Shown here: one piece after another, positions 25,201 through 34,073 of the stretch
Numbering within the stretch: the stretch's first letter is position 1
Layout: each line of letters opens with the position of its first letter
Origin: Diacronema lutheri
Lineage: Eukaryota; Haptophyta; Pavlovophyceae; Pavlovales; Pavlovaceae
Reading direction: 5' to 3'
Assembly: GCA_019448385.1 (NCBI GenBank)
Contig: JAGTXO010000005.1
Span: 1 to 64,000 of the forward strand
DNA length: 64,000 nt
Notes under the pieces: generated by a model
Told to the model about the DNA's origin: nothing
The model's database searches: none
What the model saw: only the letters and a program-made list of their open reading frames with translations
Made by a program: the position numbers and the translations under genes

Positions 25201-28200
25201 GCGGAGGCGCGGGCGATCGTCGCGCGCTCCGCCGGCGGCGGCGCGCTGCTCGCGCCGGACGACGTGCGCGACCTGTGCGACGCGCAGACGGACGCCGATC
25301 GCGCTGCGATCTGGGCGTCGGTGGGCGCGCACGAGGCGACGCGCATCTTCGCGCTCGTCACGCGCAACGCGAGCTTGGCGGGCGCGGCGCTGCTCGTGCT
25401 GCACACGCCGGCGGGCGCGCCGGCGCGCGCGCTCGGGCTCCTGGCGACGCGCTCGCGCGCGCCGTCGACGGGCGCGCCGCGCGACGCGCACAGGGCGCTG
25501 GTGCAGCGGTTGGACGTGCTGATGGACGCGATCGCCGCGGCGCGAGGCGCGTCGCCGCTCGAGCTCGAGCTCGCGCTCGCGCCCGAGCCGCAGAGCGCGT
25601 GCAACGCGCGTGCGGCCGCGCTGCTCTGCCTGCAGGCCGTCGCGGACGCGAGCGGCCGTCCCGCCGCTGAGGACGCGCTGGCCGCGCTCGACGACGCGCG
25701 CGGCATCGACCGGCACTGCCACGCCGTCCGGCAGCAGATCGAGGCGAAGCTCGCGTGGCGGCGCGCCGACGGCGCCGTCGGCGTTGACGGCGCCGACGGC
25801 GCGCCCGCGCTCGCGCCTGCCGCCGCACCGCCGGCGTGCGCGCCGGCGCACGCTGCCGGCGAGGCGGCGGTCGACCAGGCGATCGTCACGCGGGTGCGCG
25901 ACGCGCTGCGCGCGTGGGCGACGACTGGCACCGCGCCCAGCGCGGCGGTGCTCGACGACGCCTGCGCCGCGTACACGGCCCGCGCACGCGCGCGCAAGGA
26001 CGCGCGCACGGCGCTGGGCCCGACGCGCGCGGCCGAGCTGCTCGCCGCGGCCGCGCGCGGCGGAGCCGACGGGGCGGATGCCGCGCGCGCGCTGCTCGGC
26101 GGCACGCCGCGCCTGCTCGTCGTGCTCCTCTGCGTGCCCGTCGCCGCGCCGTCCGGCGAGCCGCCGCGCCCGGTCGGGCTGCTCGTCGCCGACCGGCCGA
26201 CGGACGACTCGCGCCCGGCCGCGCTCGTGCGCTACGACTTTGCGCCGCTCGACGCGGACGTGGCCGTCGCGGTCGGCGCGCATGCCGTCGCGCTGGCCAG
26301 TGCGATCTGGCCGCTGCTCGCGGCCGAGGGGGAGCCGCGGCCATCGCCCGTCGTGCGCTCGCAGCCGCGCGGCGGCGACGATGGCGCGCGTGCGCTCGCA
26401 ACGTTCGCGTGCCTCGACGCGCTGATGACCGCCAGCGTCGGCGCGCACGGCCTCGCGGGCGGCGCGGGCATGCTGCCCGCGCTGGTCGCGCGAGGCGCCG
26501 CGGCCGCCCAGCGCGAGCGGCAGCTGCGCGCGGCCGCCGAGAGGCTGGGCGGCACGGTCGCTGGGTGGCCGGACACGGGCGCGAGCGCGGCGGGCGCGAG
26601 CGTCGACGAGGAGGCGCGCACGTACGAGGTCGAGGCGGTCGTCGACGAGCGCCGCAAGGCGGGCAAGAAGGTGACGTTCCAGTTCCGGATCAGGTGGCGG
26701 GGCTACGACGAGAGCGCCGACACGTGGGAGCCTGAGGCCAACGTGAGCAGCGACCTCGTCGCCCAGTTCCGCAAGACGCGCGACGAGCAGAAGCGGCGCG
26801 CGGGCGTATCGGGCAGCGGCAGCGGCGGCGCGGGCGCGGCGTCGGCATTGGCGTCGGCGCCGCTTCGCGCGCACGGCGAGTCGGGCGGCGCGGGCAAGCG
26901 CGCCGCGGCGGGTGCCGCCGCGAGCGCGCGCGACGCCGCGAGCGCGCGCGCGCCGAGCGTTCCCCGCGCGCGCGGCGTCGAGCGCGCGCGCGTGGACGAG
27001 CCCGCTGCGCCGAGCGCGCGCGCCGCCGGCGGCGCGACGGCGCGCACGCGCGTCAGCGTGCTCCCGGGCTTCGTGGTCAAGCGCTCGACGCTCAACGCGG
27101 GGCCGCAGGCGGTGACGGCGCAGCCCGGTGCGCGGAAGGAGCTGCGGCGCATCGCGGCGGCCGTGCACAGGCTCACGACACAGGCGTACCGCGTCATCAA
27201 CAAGGTGGTGCGCGACGAGGCTGCGGTGGCGAGCGCGCAGGCCGTCGGCGCGGCGTCGGGCGGCCCGTCGACCAGCGTGCACACGTCGACCACGATGGAC
27301 AAGGGAACCGTCCGTGCGATCTTCTCGGCCATCGGCTGGCACAAGGACGAGAGCACGTACGGTGCAGCGCCCCGAGGCAAGCCCGCCGAGCAAGCCGCCG
27401 CGCAGACCAAGGCGGCGACGGCGCGCGCCGTCGGCGAGATGGCCGAGGGCGTCCAGCCCGTCTGCGCGGTGGGCCTCACGGAGATCCTCGAGGCGGAGGC
27501 GACGCAGGTGTCCACCGCGTGCCTGATGCATCCATCGCGCGTCGTGAACGGGCTGCTCCGCGACGTCGTCCGCGCGGCAGTCGAGCGCGACGAGGCGCTC
27601 GTCGCGCTGCCCGAGATGCAGCGAAACGCGCGCGTGCGCGAGCTGTGCGAGCGGCTGCTGCGCGGCGACGTGGAGGGCGCGCGCGTCGGCTGCCCCGCCG
27701 CGCTCGACCGCCACCTGCCCGACATGGTCCTCCACAAGATCGACTACAAGTGCACGCCCACGAAAAGGTGGAACTACGACCGGCACACGACGCGCTACTT
27801 CCTCGTGCAGATCCGCACCCTGCAGCACGTGGCCGAGGGGCAGGCGCTGCTCTGCCGGCTCGCGCACATCCACACGCAGCTGACCGGACGGCCGCCGCGG
27901 TACAATGTGGCGCCGCTGCGCACGCACAATGTGCGCGCGAGGCGTGGCTGCCGCTGCCGCCGCCGAGCGCCCAAGCGCGCGCGCCGCCGCCGTGCGCGCC
28001 GCCCCGCGGCCAGGTTGGTCACGCGCCCGCGCGCTCGCGCGCCGCGCGCTGCGCGCAGGTGCCGCGCAACGTGCGCCTCGCCGCGAGCGCCATCTGGGTG
28101 ACGCTTTCGGATGACGAGCGCAAGGAGCTGCGCGCGCGGCTCAAGGCGCTGGACCTGCGCGACCACGATGGCGAGCCGATCAAGTGGACAGGCACAAACG

Positions 28201-29783
28201 GCAACACCCCGCCGATGTCGGACGTGCGCGTCAGGTACGCGGTCTTTGCGACGCGCTTCGACATCTCCAACCGCGTCTTCGACTACGCCGGGCGCGAGCG
28301 GCCGCCGGCCGATCTGCCGTGGCACGCGCGGCGCTCGTGGGTTGGCCTCGCGCCGCTGCCGCGCGTGCCGCTCCCGGGCCGGCAGCCCGTCAAGTCGGTG
28401 GTGACAGATGGCGTCGCCGTGCACGCCGTCGGGACCGTCCTCGTGCCGAAGGCGCAGGCGCCGGCCGGCGGCTCGGGCGTCCTGCACCGCTGGCGCCGGC
28501 CGGACGGGCGCATCGCCGTCGCGCTCGGCTCCGAGCTGCGGCGGGCGATCGACGTCGAGGCGGCGGTCGTCGTCGCGGCCGACCCGAACATGGGCAACAT
28601 CACCACCTACTCTGCGCATGTCGGGCGGGCGGCCGTCTGGCGGCAGTTCACGCAGCGCGCGCGCGCGCGCGCCGCGGGCTTTGCGCGCGAGACGGCCAAG
28701 ACCAACGCGGCGCGGCGGCGCGTGCGCAAGGACGGGCGCGGCGAGGAGTTCAGCGTGGAGGCGGACGAGGCGCGGCTTGGCGAGGCGCACAGCGCCAAGG
28801 TGCTCGGCGAGGGCGAGTTCCACGCCTTCCACCGCGAGAGCGCGCGGGTGCGCGAGCGCGCCGCCGAGCACGTGTACGACGCGCCGGCGCGCCGGAAGGA
28901 GCGCTGGCGGCGCGACAGCGGCGGGCGGTCCAACGCGGCGCGCGTCGCCGAGGCGCTCATCGCGGCGCACTGTGTCGACGGCGTGACGCGCGACCGGCTG
29001 CTCGTGTGCGTGGGCAAGTGGCTGCGCGACCACAAGGGCGCGCAGCCCAAGGGCGCGCCGCCCGCCTTCCAGGTGGGGCTGCTGCGCGAGCTGCGGCGGC
29101 GCGGCGTCGCGGCCGTCTTCGTGCCCGAGCCGTACACGTCGATGCACTGCTCGATGCCGCGGCTCGCCAAGGGCGGCAGGCTGCAGCGCTGCGGCGCGGA
29201 GCTCGCGCAGAACCCGCGCCTGCCCGTGGCAAAGGGCGGCACGCGCACGGTGCACGCGCTCGTCATCTGCCCGGCGTGCAACGGCGGCAAGAAGCCCGTG
29301 CACCGCGACTACAACGCCGCGCGCAACATCTTCTACGACGTGCACGACATGGCGGCGCACGCGGCCGGGCGCGACACCACGTCGACGCCTGAGCGCTTTG
29401 CCCTCGTGCTCGCCTGGTGGGCGCGCGGCGAGGTGTGGGAGCGTGAGGAGCGCATGGTGCACGGCGAGGGCGACGACTGCGACGACGAGTGCGACGGCGA
29501 CGACGAGGGCGACGACGAGGGCGACGACGACGACGACGACGATGGCAGCGGCGACGGCGGCGGCGGCGAGGGCGACGGCGACGGCGACGGCGACGGAGGC
29601 GGCGGCGGCGACGACGACGATGACGGCGGGGGAGGCGGCGGCGGCGACGGCGGTGGCGACGACGGCGGCGGGCGCGGCGGCGGTGGCGGCGGCGGCTCTC
29701 GCGCCCGCACCCCCGCCCGCGGAGCTGCCAGCGCCAGTGCCGGCGGCGGCAGCGCGCGCGGGCCGAAGCGCGGCCGGCGTTGA
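10881..29783 (+). CDS. Giant multidomain gene: Ulp1-like, Ulp1-like, YqaJ exonuclease, chromodomain, Fanzor
   Basis: Three exons, 10881-14555, 14689-27930 and 28059-29783, join in phase 0 through introns of 133 and 128 bp (GTAGGC..GCGCAG and GTGCGC..GCGCAG), giving about 6,213 residues without a stop. The second junction restores a sequence typical of Fanzor proteins (VAPLRTHN then VPRNVRLA), which supports it. Domains by residue: Ulp1-like about 40-195; second Ulp1-like about 2410-2600; YqaJ nuclease about 3965-4145; chromodomain about 5200-5260; Fanzor about 5350-6080; acidic Gly/Asp tail ending in a basic RGPKRGRR. Long Ala/Arg/Pro-rich linkers separate them. The frame could hide further in-frame introns or be several genes, since stops are rare in such DNA. 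An origin in a mobile element is likely; no transposase or clear terminal repeats are seen. Confidence 0.6.
10920..11475 (+). other. Domain: N-terminal Ulp1-like (C48-type) cysteine peptidase
   Basis: Within the giant gene. A His-Trp pair (VHWTAAYLLLAP, His residue 105), an Asp-Ser pair (ALLADSRTL, Asp 132), then Gln and two Cys (PPQSGAACCF, Gln 173, Cys 178/179) reproduce the H-D-Q-C order and spacing of Ulp1/SENP-like peptidases. Such enzymes cleave SUMO or related tags, or viral and transposon polyproteins. The match is by motif order only; the rest of the fold is divergent. Confidence 0.5.
17800..18060 (+). repeat. Imperfect tandem repeat encoding FAPAADGVFPAPLAAAA-type units
   Basis: Four to five copies of a roughly 57-66 bp unit (GCCTTCGCGCCTGCCGCCGA then GGTGTTTTCC...) lie inside exon 2 of the giant gene. 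Copies differ by small in-frame length changes, so the reading frame is kept. The encoded text alternates Ala/Pro-rich segments with a conserved Phe, typical of a flexible spacer. It precedes the second Ulp1-like domain directly. Confidence 0.7.
18240..18810 (+). other. Domain: second Ulp1-like cysteine peptidase with complete catalytic set
   Basis: Within the giant gene. The sequence begins with an Ulp1-like entry (DMLASTVDACCEVVLRVHG), then His in GHFTALRLV (codon 18532), Asp in VLVDTLAS (codon 18601), Gln in AAQRGATCG (codon 18724) and Cys (codon 18739). Order and spacing match the C48 family, where a GxCG-type Cys box follows the oxyanion-hole Gln. This is the clearer of the two peptidase domains. 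In transposons such domains are known from KDZ, Mutator-like and Ginger-type elements, but no such transposase is visible here. Confidence 0.65.
19136..19209 (+). repeat. GCC trinucleotide microsatellite (polyalanine)
   Basis: An almost pure run of GCC codons inside the giant gene encodes about 24 Ala residues. It is preceded by Ala/Pro-rich sequence with GCCGCC and CCGCCG tracts from about 18,970. It is likely to vary in length between strains and marks a linker after the second Ulp1-like domain. Confidence 0.85.
22900..23440 (+). other. Domain: YqaJ-type exonuclease (PD-(D/E)XK fold)
   Basis: Within the giant gene. It opens with QRSPRWHDERWEEVTGSKVG, the Trp/Arg-rich entry seen in YqaJ/lambda-exonuclease-like proteins. 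It continues with a Glu in TTAGILGEAVALR, the core Asp in FAFSPDGLAI (codon 23194), Glu-x-Lys in VLVEVKTL (codons 23239 and 23245) and the Gln-containing helix DQLQLGMHVLGV. All catalytic positions are present. YqaJ nucleases degrade one strand from duplex ends and usually work with a single-strand annealing protein in phage and viral recombination. Here it lies some 3.6 kb before the Fanzor part. Confidence 0.8.
24736..24885 (+). repeat. 21-bp tandem repeat encoding PPPAAAP units
   Basis: About six copies of CGCCGCCCGCCGCCGCGCCG-like units with single substitutions (Ala to Thr, Ala to Val) encode Pro/Ala repeats. The repeat sits in the linker between the YqaJ region and the segment leading to the chromodomain, and keeps the reading frame. 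Confidence 0.8.
26611..26800 (+). other. Domain: chromodomain directly upstream of the Fanzor module
   Basis: Within the giant gene. RTYEVEAVVDERRKAGKKVT supplies the first strand with a Tyr of the aromatic cage, and FRIRWRGYDESADTWEPEAN supplies the two cage tryptophans in the canonical WxxY...TWEP arrangement; a helix follows (LVAQFRKTRDEQKR). Chromodomains bind methylated histone tails. Known chromo-bearing elements (chromoviruses, for example) use them to choose integration sites. A flexible linker of about 85 residues separates it from the Fanzor start. Confidence 0.85.
27055..29783 (+). other. Domain: Fanzor (eukaryotic TnpB-like RuvC nuclease), apparently intact
   Basis: Within the giant gene and spanning intron 2. 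The N-terminal part (helices around RRIAAAVHRLTTQAYRVINK) leads to PLR...VPRNVRL, a Fanzor hallmark. RuvC-I is AADPNMGNIT (Asp codon 28581), RuvC-II FVPEPYTSMHC (Glu codon 29127), then zinc-binding Cys in SMHC, QRCGAEL and ICPAC, and RuvC-III HRDYNAARNI (Asp codon 29307). The D-E-D triad and four-Cys finger are complete. Fanzors are RNA-guided DNA endonucleases of eukaryotic transposons and viruses, guided by an RNA from beside the gene. An Asp/Gly tail (29463-29700) and basic end follow the catalytic core. Confidence 0.88.
29463..29700 (+). repeat. GAC/GGC microsatellite encoding an acidic Asp/Gly tail
   Basis: GACGACGAG and GGCGACGGC trinucleotide-rich tracts encode long Asp/Glu then Gly/Asp runs at the C-terminus of the giant gene. 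They lie after the RuvC-III motif and are not part of the catalytic fold. Length variation is likely. Confidence 0.85.
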
Positions 29784-30212
29784 CGCACGGCCGAGCCGCG
29801 CAGCGGTCGACGCTTTGCGGGCTCTGCCCAGGTCGCGCGCGGCTGGCGACGCGTGCCGCGCGCGGCACGACCGTGCACGCCGCCACCCGTGGCCGAGCGC
29901 GCCGCACCAGCCGGCCCGCTCCAACCGCCGTGCGGATCACGGACGCTCGCTACGGCTCGTCGGCGCGCGTCACCTGCGCCGGCGGCCACGGCGCCGTCTG
30001 CTCCGGCCTCGTCGCGAGCAGCCCGACCGCTGCTCGCCGCCCGCACGCCGCCGCAGCAACGCTGCGCGTCGTGCTCCCCCGCTCGCCAAACGCGAAGAGC
30101 TCCCTCACAAGGACGTCCTTCCGAACGGCCCGCGCTGCACTCGGGGCGCGATCGTGCCCCTGATCGGATTTGGCTTGACCATCTATACATATGCGTGTCT
30201 CATTTGCACAGC
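29784..30212. other. Non-coding interval 3' of the Fanzor gene
   Basis: About 430 bp between the giant gene's stop and the stop of the convergent coiled-coil gene. Both strands are open in places, but translations are Arg/Ala-rich and unconvincing. It must contain two 3' UTRs. Guide RNAs of TnpB and Fanzor overlap or follow the 3' end of the nuclease gene, so a guide could lie here, but I see no structure that proves it. The last 40 bases (CTATACATATGCGTG) are distinctly less GC-rich, suiting a 3' UTR. Confidence 0.4.
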
Positions 30213-32661
30213 TTACTCGCCGCCCTTGCGTCGCATGCCGAAGAAGCTGGTGATGCGTGAAAGCAGTCCCCCGTTGCGGCGCGCGGGCGTGGCCACGGTG
30301 GGGGAGGGCTGGAGCTGCGCGGCGCGCGCACGCGCACACCACAGCGCGAGGCGGAGGGCGGATGCATGGATGCCGCACGGCGAGTGAGCACGCTAACGCG
30401 CGGGTCGAACGACGACCGCGCCCACCGCGCGCGCCCGTGCGGCGCGGGCGCACCTGCGACACGGCAAACTTGGCGGCAGCTGGCGAGACGGCCGCGCGGC
30501 GCGGCGCATCCGCGTCGCGCGCACGCTCGCCGCCATCGTGGCCTGCGCCGAGCTGCGCCGAATTGCCGAGGCTCACGGCTGTGAAGCGATCGTCGGGCGA
30601 GCCCGGCATGTGCGCCGCTGGCGTCCACGGCTGGCCGGTCGCACTCTCGCGCGGCTCGCCAGCGTGCGCGGGCGCGGCAAGCGGCGCGGGCGCGCCCTTA
30701 ATGGCGCGCGTGCGCTCCGTGTGGCCGAGCTGCGGGCCGAGCGCGTGCGACGCGAGCGACGCGGCGAGCGACGAGACGGCGCTCGGATGCATCGCCTCCT
30801 CGTCCGCCGTGTCGAGCGCCAATCCGGACGCACATCCGGACGCACATCCGGACGCACATCCGGACGCACATCCGCCGGTGCCAGCCATCGCCGAGACGCC
30901 GCTCGCGCTCGCGCCCGCGCCCGCGCCCGCGCCCGCGCGCGTCGCCGACGCCGCGACGCGCGAGCGCGTCGCGCGCGTGGCGGCGAGGCCGTCGTGCGCG
31001 GCGGCGAGGAGGCGCGCCTTGCTCTCGCTCTGCTCGAGCTGGCCGTCCGCCCTCGCCAGCTCGGCGCGCAGGAGCGCTCGCAGCGCGCGCAGCTCGGCGT
31101 GGAGCATGACAGCGTCTGCCGATCGCGCAGGCACGGGTGGAGGGGGCCCGCGCGGCACGGCGCGCGGCGCGCCGGGCGCGTGCGCCGGCGCGGCGCGCGA
31201 GCGCGCTTCGAGCTGCGCTTCGAGCTGTGCGTGCGCGCGCTCCATCGCGTGCGCGCGCTCGCGCAGCGCGGCGACCTCGGCGCTTGCTACCGCGAGCTCC
31301 GTGCGCGCGCCCATCGCCTGCTCAGCCGCCTCGGCGGCGGCGCGCTCGGCGGCGTGCACGGCCGTGCGCGCCGCCGCGCGCTCGCGCTCCGCCTCCGCCG
31401 CGAGCTCGCCGTCGCGCTCGCGCCGCGCGTGCCTGAGCGCCAGCTCGTGCTGCGCGCGCTCTGAGCCGACCCGAGCGTCAAGGTCCGCCATGCGCAGCGC
31501 GAGCAGCCTCCCTTCGTCCTCCGCCGAGTCAGCGCGCGCGCGCGCGGCGTCGGCGTCGGCGCGCGCGCTTGCGCGCAACGCCTCCGTCGCACGCCGCGCG
31601 TCCACCTCGCGCGCCAGCTGCACCGCGAGCGCGGCTGCGCGCTCGGTGGCGAGCTGCGCGGCGCCCTCCGCCGCGCGCGTGGCCGCGTGCTGCACAGCCC
31701 GCGCCGCGACGAGCTCGGCGGCGGCGTCGGCGGCGACGCGCTCGGCCGTTGCCGCCGCCGCCCGCGCCGCGGCGAGCGCGCCACCCTCGTACGCGCTCGA
31801 CGCGCCGCCGACCGCCTGCGACGGCACGCCGCCCGCGCCCGGCGCGGCCGCGCGCTGCGCGCGAAGCGCCGCCTCCGCGGCCTCGTTCCGCGCGGAGCTC
31901 AGCTCGCGGCGGAGTCCATCCATCGACGACGCCTGCTGCTTCGCGAGGAGTAGCAGTTGCCGCTTCGCCTCGCCGAGCTGCGCGCTCAGCGTCGACGCTT
32001 CGGCGCGCGACACTTCGAGCGCCTCGCACGCCGCTCGCCGTTGTCTCTCCTCCGCCTCGAGCGCGGCGCGCGCGCGCTCGAGCGCGGCGAGCTGGCGTTC
32101 GCTCGCCTGCTGCAGATCCTCCGCATTGTCGACATCGACTGCGCGTGCGAACGTTGCGCGCGAGTGCTTGACCAGCACCAGCCGCTTGGGCGTGTGCTGC
32201 GCATTCGCGGCGTGGAGCGGCACGAGCTGCGGGTTGGGTATCATTTCGTCGGCTCGCATCTCGCGCGCGGGCTGGATGCGCGCGGAAGCGGACGGCGTGC
32301 CTTTGCGCGGCGTGGCATCCTGTTCCGCCGAGCGCCGGCCGCGCACCTCCTCCACCTTGTCGCCGCCGCCGCCGCCGCCGCCGTCCGCGGATGGCGGCCG
32401 GTGCGGTTCGAGCGCGTCGAGCTCCGCGGAGAGGACGGCGACGGCGGACTGAAGCTCGAGCTCCTTGGCGAGAGCGAGCTCACGGTCGCGCTTGGCGCGA
32501 CGCTTGACGTGCGCGAGCATGTGCAGCAGCGCATTCTTGTCGTCCTGCACCTGCTTTGTGGAAGACGCTCCCTCCTCGCCACCCTGCTCGTGGTCGACGA
32601 CCTCCATGGGCGGTTTTGGGCGGTTTTGAAAGTCGACCATGGATGGCCCTTGATTTTCCAT
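30213..32661 (-). CDS. Long coiled-coil protein, two exons
   Basis: Exon 1 is 32661-30454 and exon 2 is 30314-30213, joined over a 139-bp intron (GTGCGC..GCGCAG, phase 0), giving 769 residues. The join turns an Arg-rich tail into a natural C-terminus ending ITSFFGMRRKGGE. The N-terminus (MENQGPSMVDFQNRP) leads to a heptad-rich Ala/Glu/Arg coiled coil from about residue 170 to 560 (ALERARAALEAEERQRRAAC). A short Cys-Ala-Ser-Gly repeat follows near residue 600. No family is recognised; a structural or tethering role is plausible. It is divergent from the RING gene, with 73 bp between starts. Confidence 0.75.
30827..30874 (-). repeat. 12-bp tandem repeat in the coiled-coil gene (CASG units)
   Basis: Four copies of CACATCCGGACG on the plus strand encode repeated Cys-Ala-Ser-Gly on the minus strand. 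The number of units is a whole number of codons, so the frame is kept. A recent expansion is likely, as the copies are nearly identical. Confidence 0.85.
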
Positions 32662-32734
32662 TTTTGATTATTTTTTCCTCTCTGCTGCTGGGCGGAGGCC
32701 AAGGGCGGCACATGTCCCTTTGAAAGGGGCTGGG
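32662..32734. promoter_or_regulatory. Compact bidirectional promoter between coiled-coil and RING genes
   Basis: Only 73 bp separate the two start codons. The spacer holds an AT-rich block (TTTTTGATTATTTTTTCCTC), unusual in this GC-rich DNA, beside the minus-strand start, and CATGTCCCTTTGAAAGGGGC beside the plus-strand start, itself a short inverted repeat. Transcription both ways from this block is inferred from the layout. Confidence 0.5.
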
Positions 32735-33904
32735 ATGCCGACGCATCAAAGGGGCGCTGCGAGCAGAGCGGACACGTCCAAGCTGGGCCGGGCGGAGGAG
32801 GAGGGCGACATACCGACGCAACTCCTCGAGCTTAGCCGCCTCGCCCGATCCGACGTCGCCCTCGAGCCCAAGCGCGCCGGCAAATTTGCGGCCGCCTGGC
32901 TCGAGCTCGCGCGCAAGCACGACGCGAAGAGCGTCGGCGCGGCCGAAGAGGCGCTGCGCGTAGCGAGGCGCGCGCTCGCGCAGCGCGAACCGCTCGTCGT
33001 GCGCGCGCAGATGCGCCAGCCGAGCAGGGTGTGCATCGATTTGACGGGCGGCGACGACGAACGGCCTCGCGCCATCGCCCGCGCGGCGCCTCGCGGCAAG
33101 CGGCCGTGGTCGGGCGCGCACGACGCGCCCACCGAGCGCCCAGCGCAGGCACGGCGTCCGGCGCACGCCGAAATAAGCTTGCGGGGCGCGGGGGCGCCGC
33201 GGCCGGCCGCCGCCACCGCGCGCGCGCCGCACTCCGCCGCCGCTGCGTGCTCGGCCGCCGACTATGACAGCTGGCGCGAGCCGCTGCAGCCCGCGCCCAT
33301 CTCGTCCGAGCTGCTTCCGCCGGCGCACCCGACACGCGCGCTCGCAGCGCTCGCGCCCACGCTGGCAGCCACACCGTCGCCGGGTGGCCGCGACGCGCAG
33401 CTCGCGGACGAGGAGGAGGCGAAGGCGGTTCAGAGCGACCACACCTGCCTCATCTGCAAAGGCGTGCTCTTCAAGCCGGCGACGCTGCCGTGCATGCACA
33501 GCTACTGCATCGACTGCGCGCGCGAGTGGCGGGACAACCTGGGCCCACGCGACGCTGCGCCCTGCCCCGCCTGCAAGACGATGTACGGCACGCTCGCGCT
33601 CAACGAGCGGCTCTCGCGAAACGTTGCCAACCTCTACCCGATCGCCACCGCGAGCAAGGCGATGGAACGCGAGCGGAACAGCAAGCTGCTCGCGCGCAAG
33701 CGCCTGCGCACGCTCATGCAGGGCAGGCGCCTCGAGCTCAGCGACGCGAGGTCATACTTTGCGCTGCTCGACGCGCAGCTCTTCAACCTCGACGACGACG
33801 CCTTCCTGTGCAAGTGCGGCTGTCCATGCGTTCGCATACCTGACGAAGTGCGCGCGCGCGCGCGCGCGCACGAGCCCGCCTTTTGCAGCGCCGCGCACCG
33901 CTGA
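32735..33904 (+). CDS. RING-finger protein with a SUMO-interacting motif, STUbL-like
   Basis: 389 residues from ATG 32735. A SUMO-interacting motif of the VCIDLTGGDDE type (hydrophobic core plus acids) lies near residue 100. A C3HC4 RING follows near residue 235: CLIC, CMHSYC, IDCAREW, CPACK. The C-terminus has a second possible metal-binding patch (CKCGCPC ... FCSAAHR). SIM plus RING is the plan of SUMO-targeted ubiquitin ligases (RNF4/Slx5-Slx8 type), which ubiquitinate SUMO-modified proteins in the nucleus. Only one clear SIM is seen, whereas RNF4 has several, so the class is likely but not certain. Confidence 0.75.
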   Translation: MPTHQRGAASRADTSKLGRAEEEGDIPTQLLELSRLARSDVALEPKRAGKFAAAWLELARKHDAKSVGAAEEALRVARRALAQREPLVVRAQMRQPSRVCIDLTGGDDERPRAIARAAPRGKRPWSGAHDAPTERPAQARRPAHAEISLRGAGAPRPAAATARAPHSAAAACSAADYDSWREPLQPAPISSELLPPAHPTRALAALAPTLAATPSPGGRDAQLADEEEAKAVQSDHTCLICKGVLFKPATLPCMHSYCIDCAREWRDNLGPRDAAPCPACKTMYGTLALNERLSRNVANLYPIATASKAMERERNSKLLARKRLRTLMQGRRLELSDARSYFALLDAQLFNLDDDAFLCKCGCPCVRIPDEVRARARAHEPAFCSAAHR

Positions 33905-34073
33905 CGCCAATGCCGCGCCTGCGCGCGCGCGCGGCCTCCCGCAGAACGGGCGCGAGCGCGTCAAGTGCCCGCTCCGCAACTCGTGTCACTACTCCGCATT
34001 CGTGTGAATCCACAACCAGCCTCGCGGGGGGTTTGTTAAAAACTAGGTTAGGATTCATGGTTGGCGAGTGTGA

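Noticed and set aside
22777-27927. Very long open frame on the minus strand (about 1,700 codons)
   Set aside because: It is antisense to the YqaJ, chromodomain and Fanzor coding exons. Its translation is Arg/Ala/Val-rich without motifs. Stops are rare in such GC-rich DNA.
33851-33889. Tiny intron near the end of the RING gene (GTGCGC...TTTTGCAG)
   Set aside because: At 39 bases it is much shorter than every supported intron here, and the unspliced frame ends in a sensible Cys/His-rich tail.
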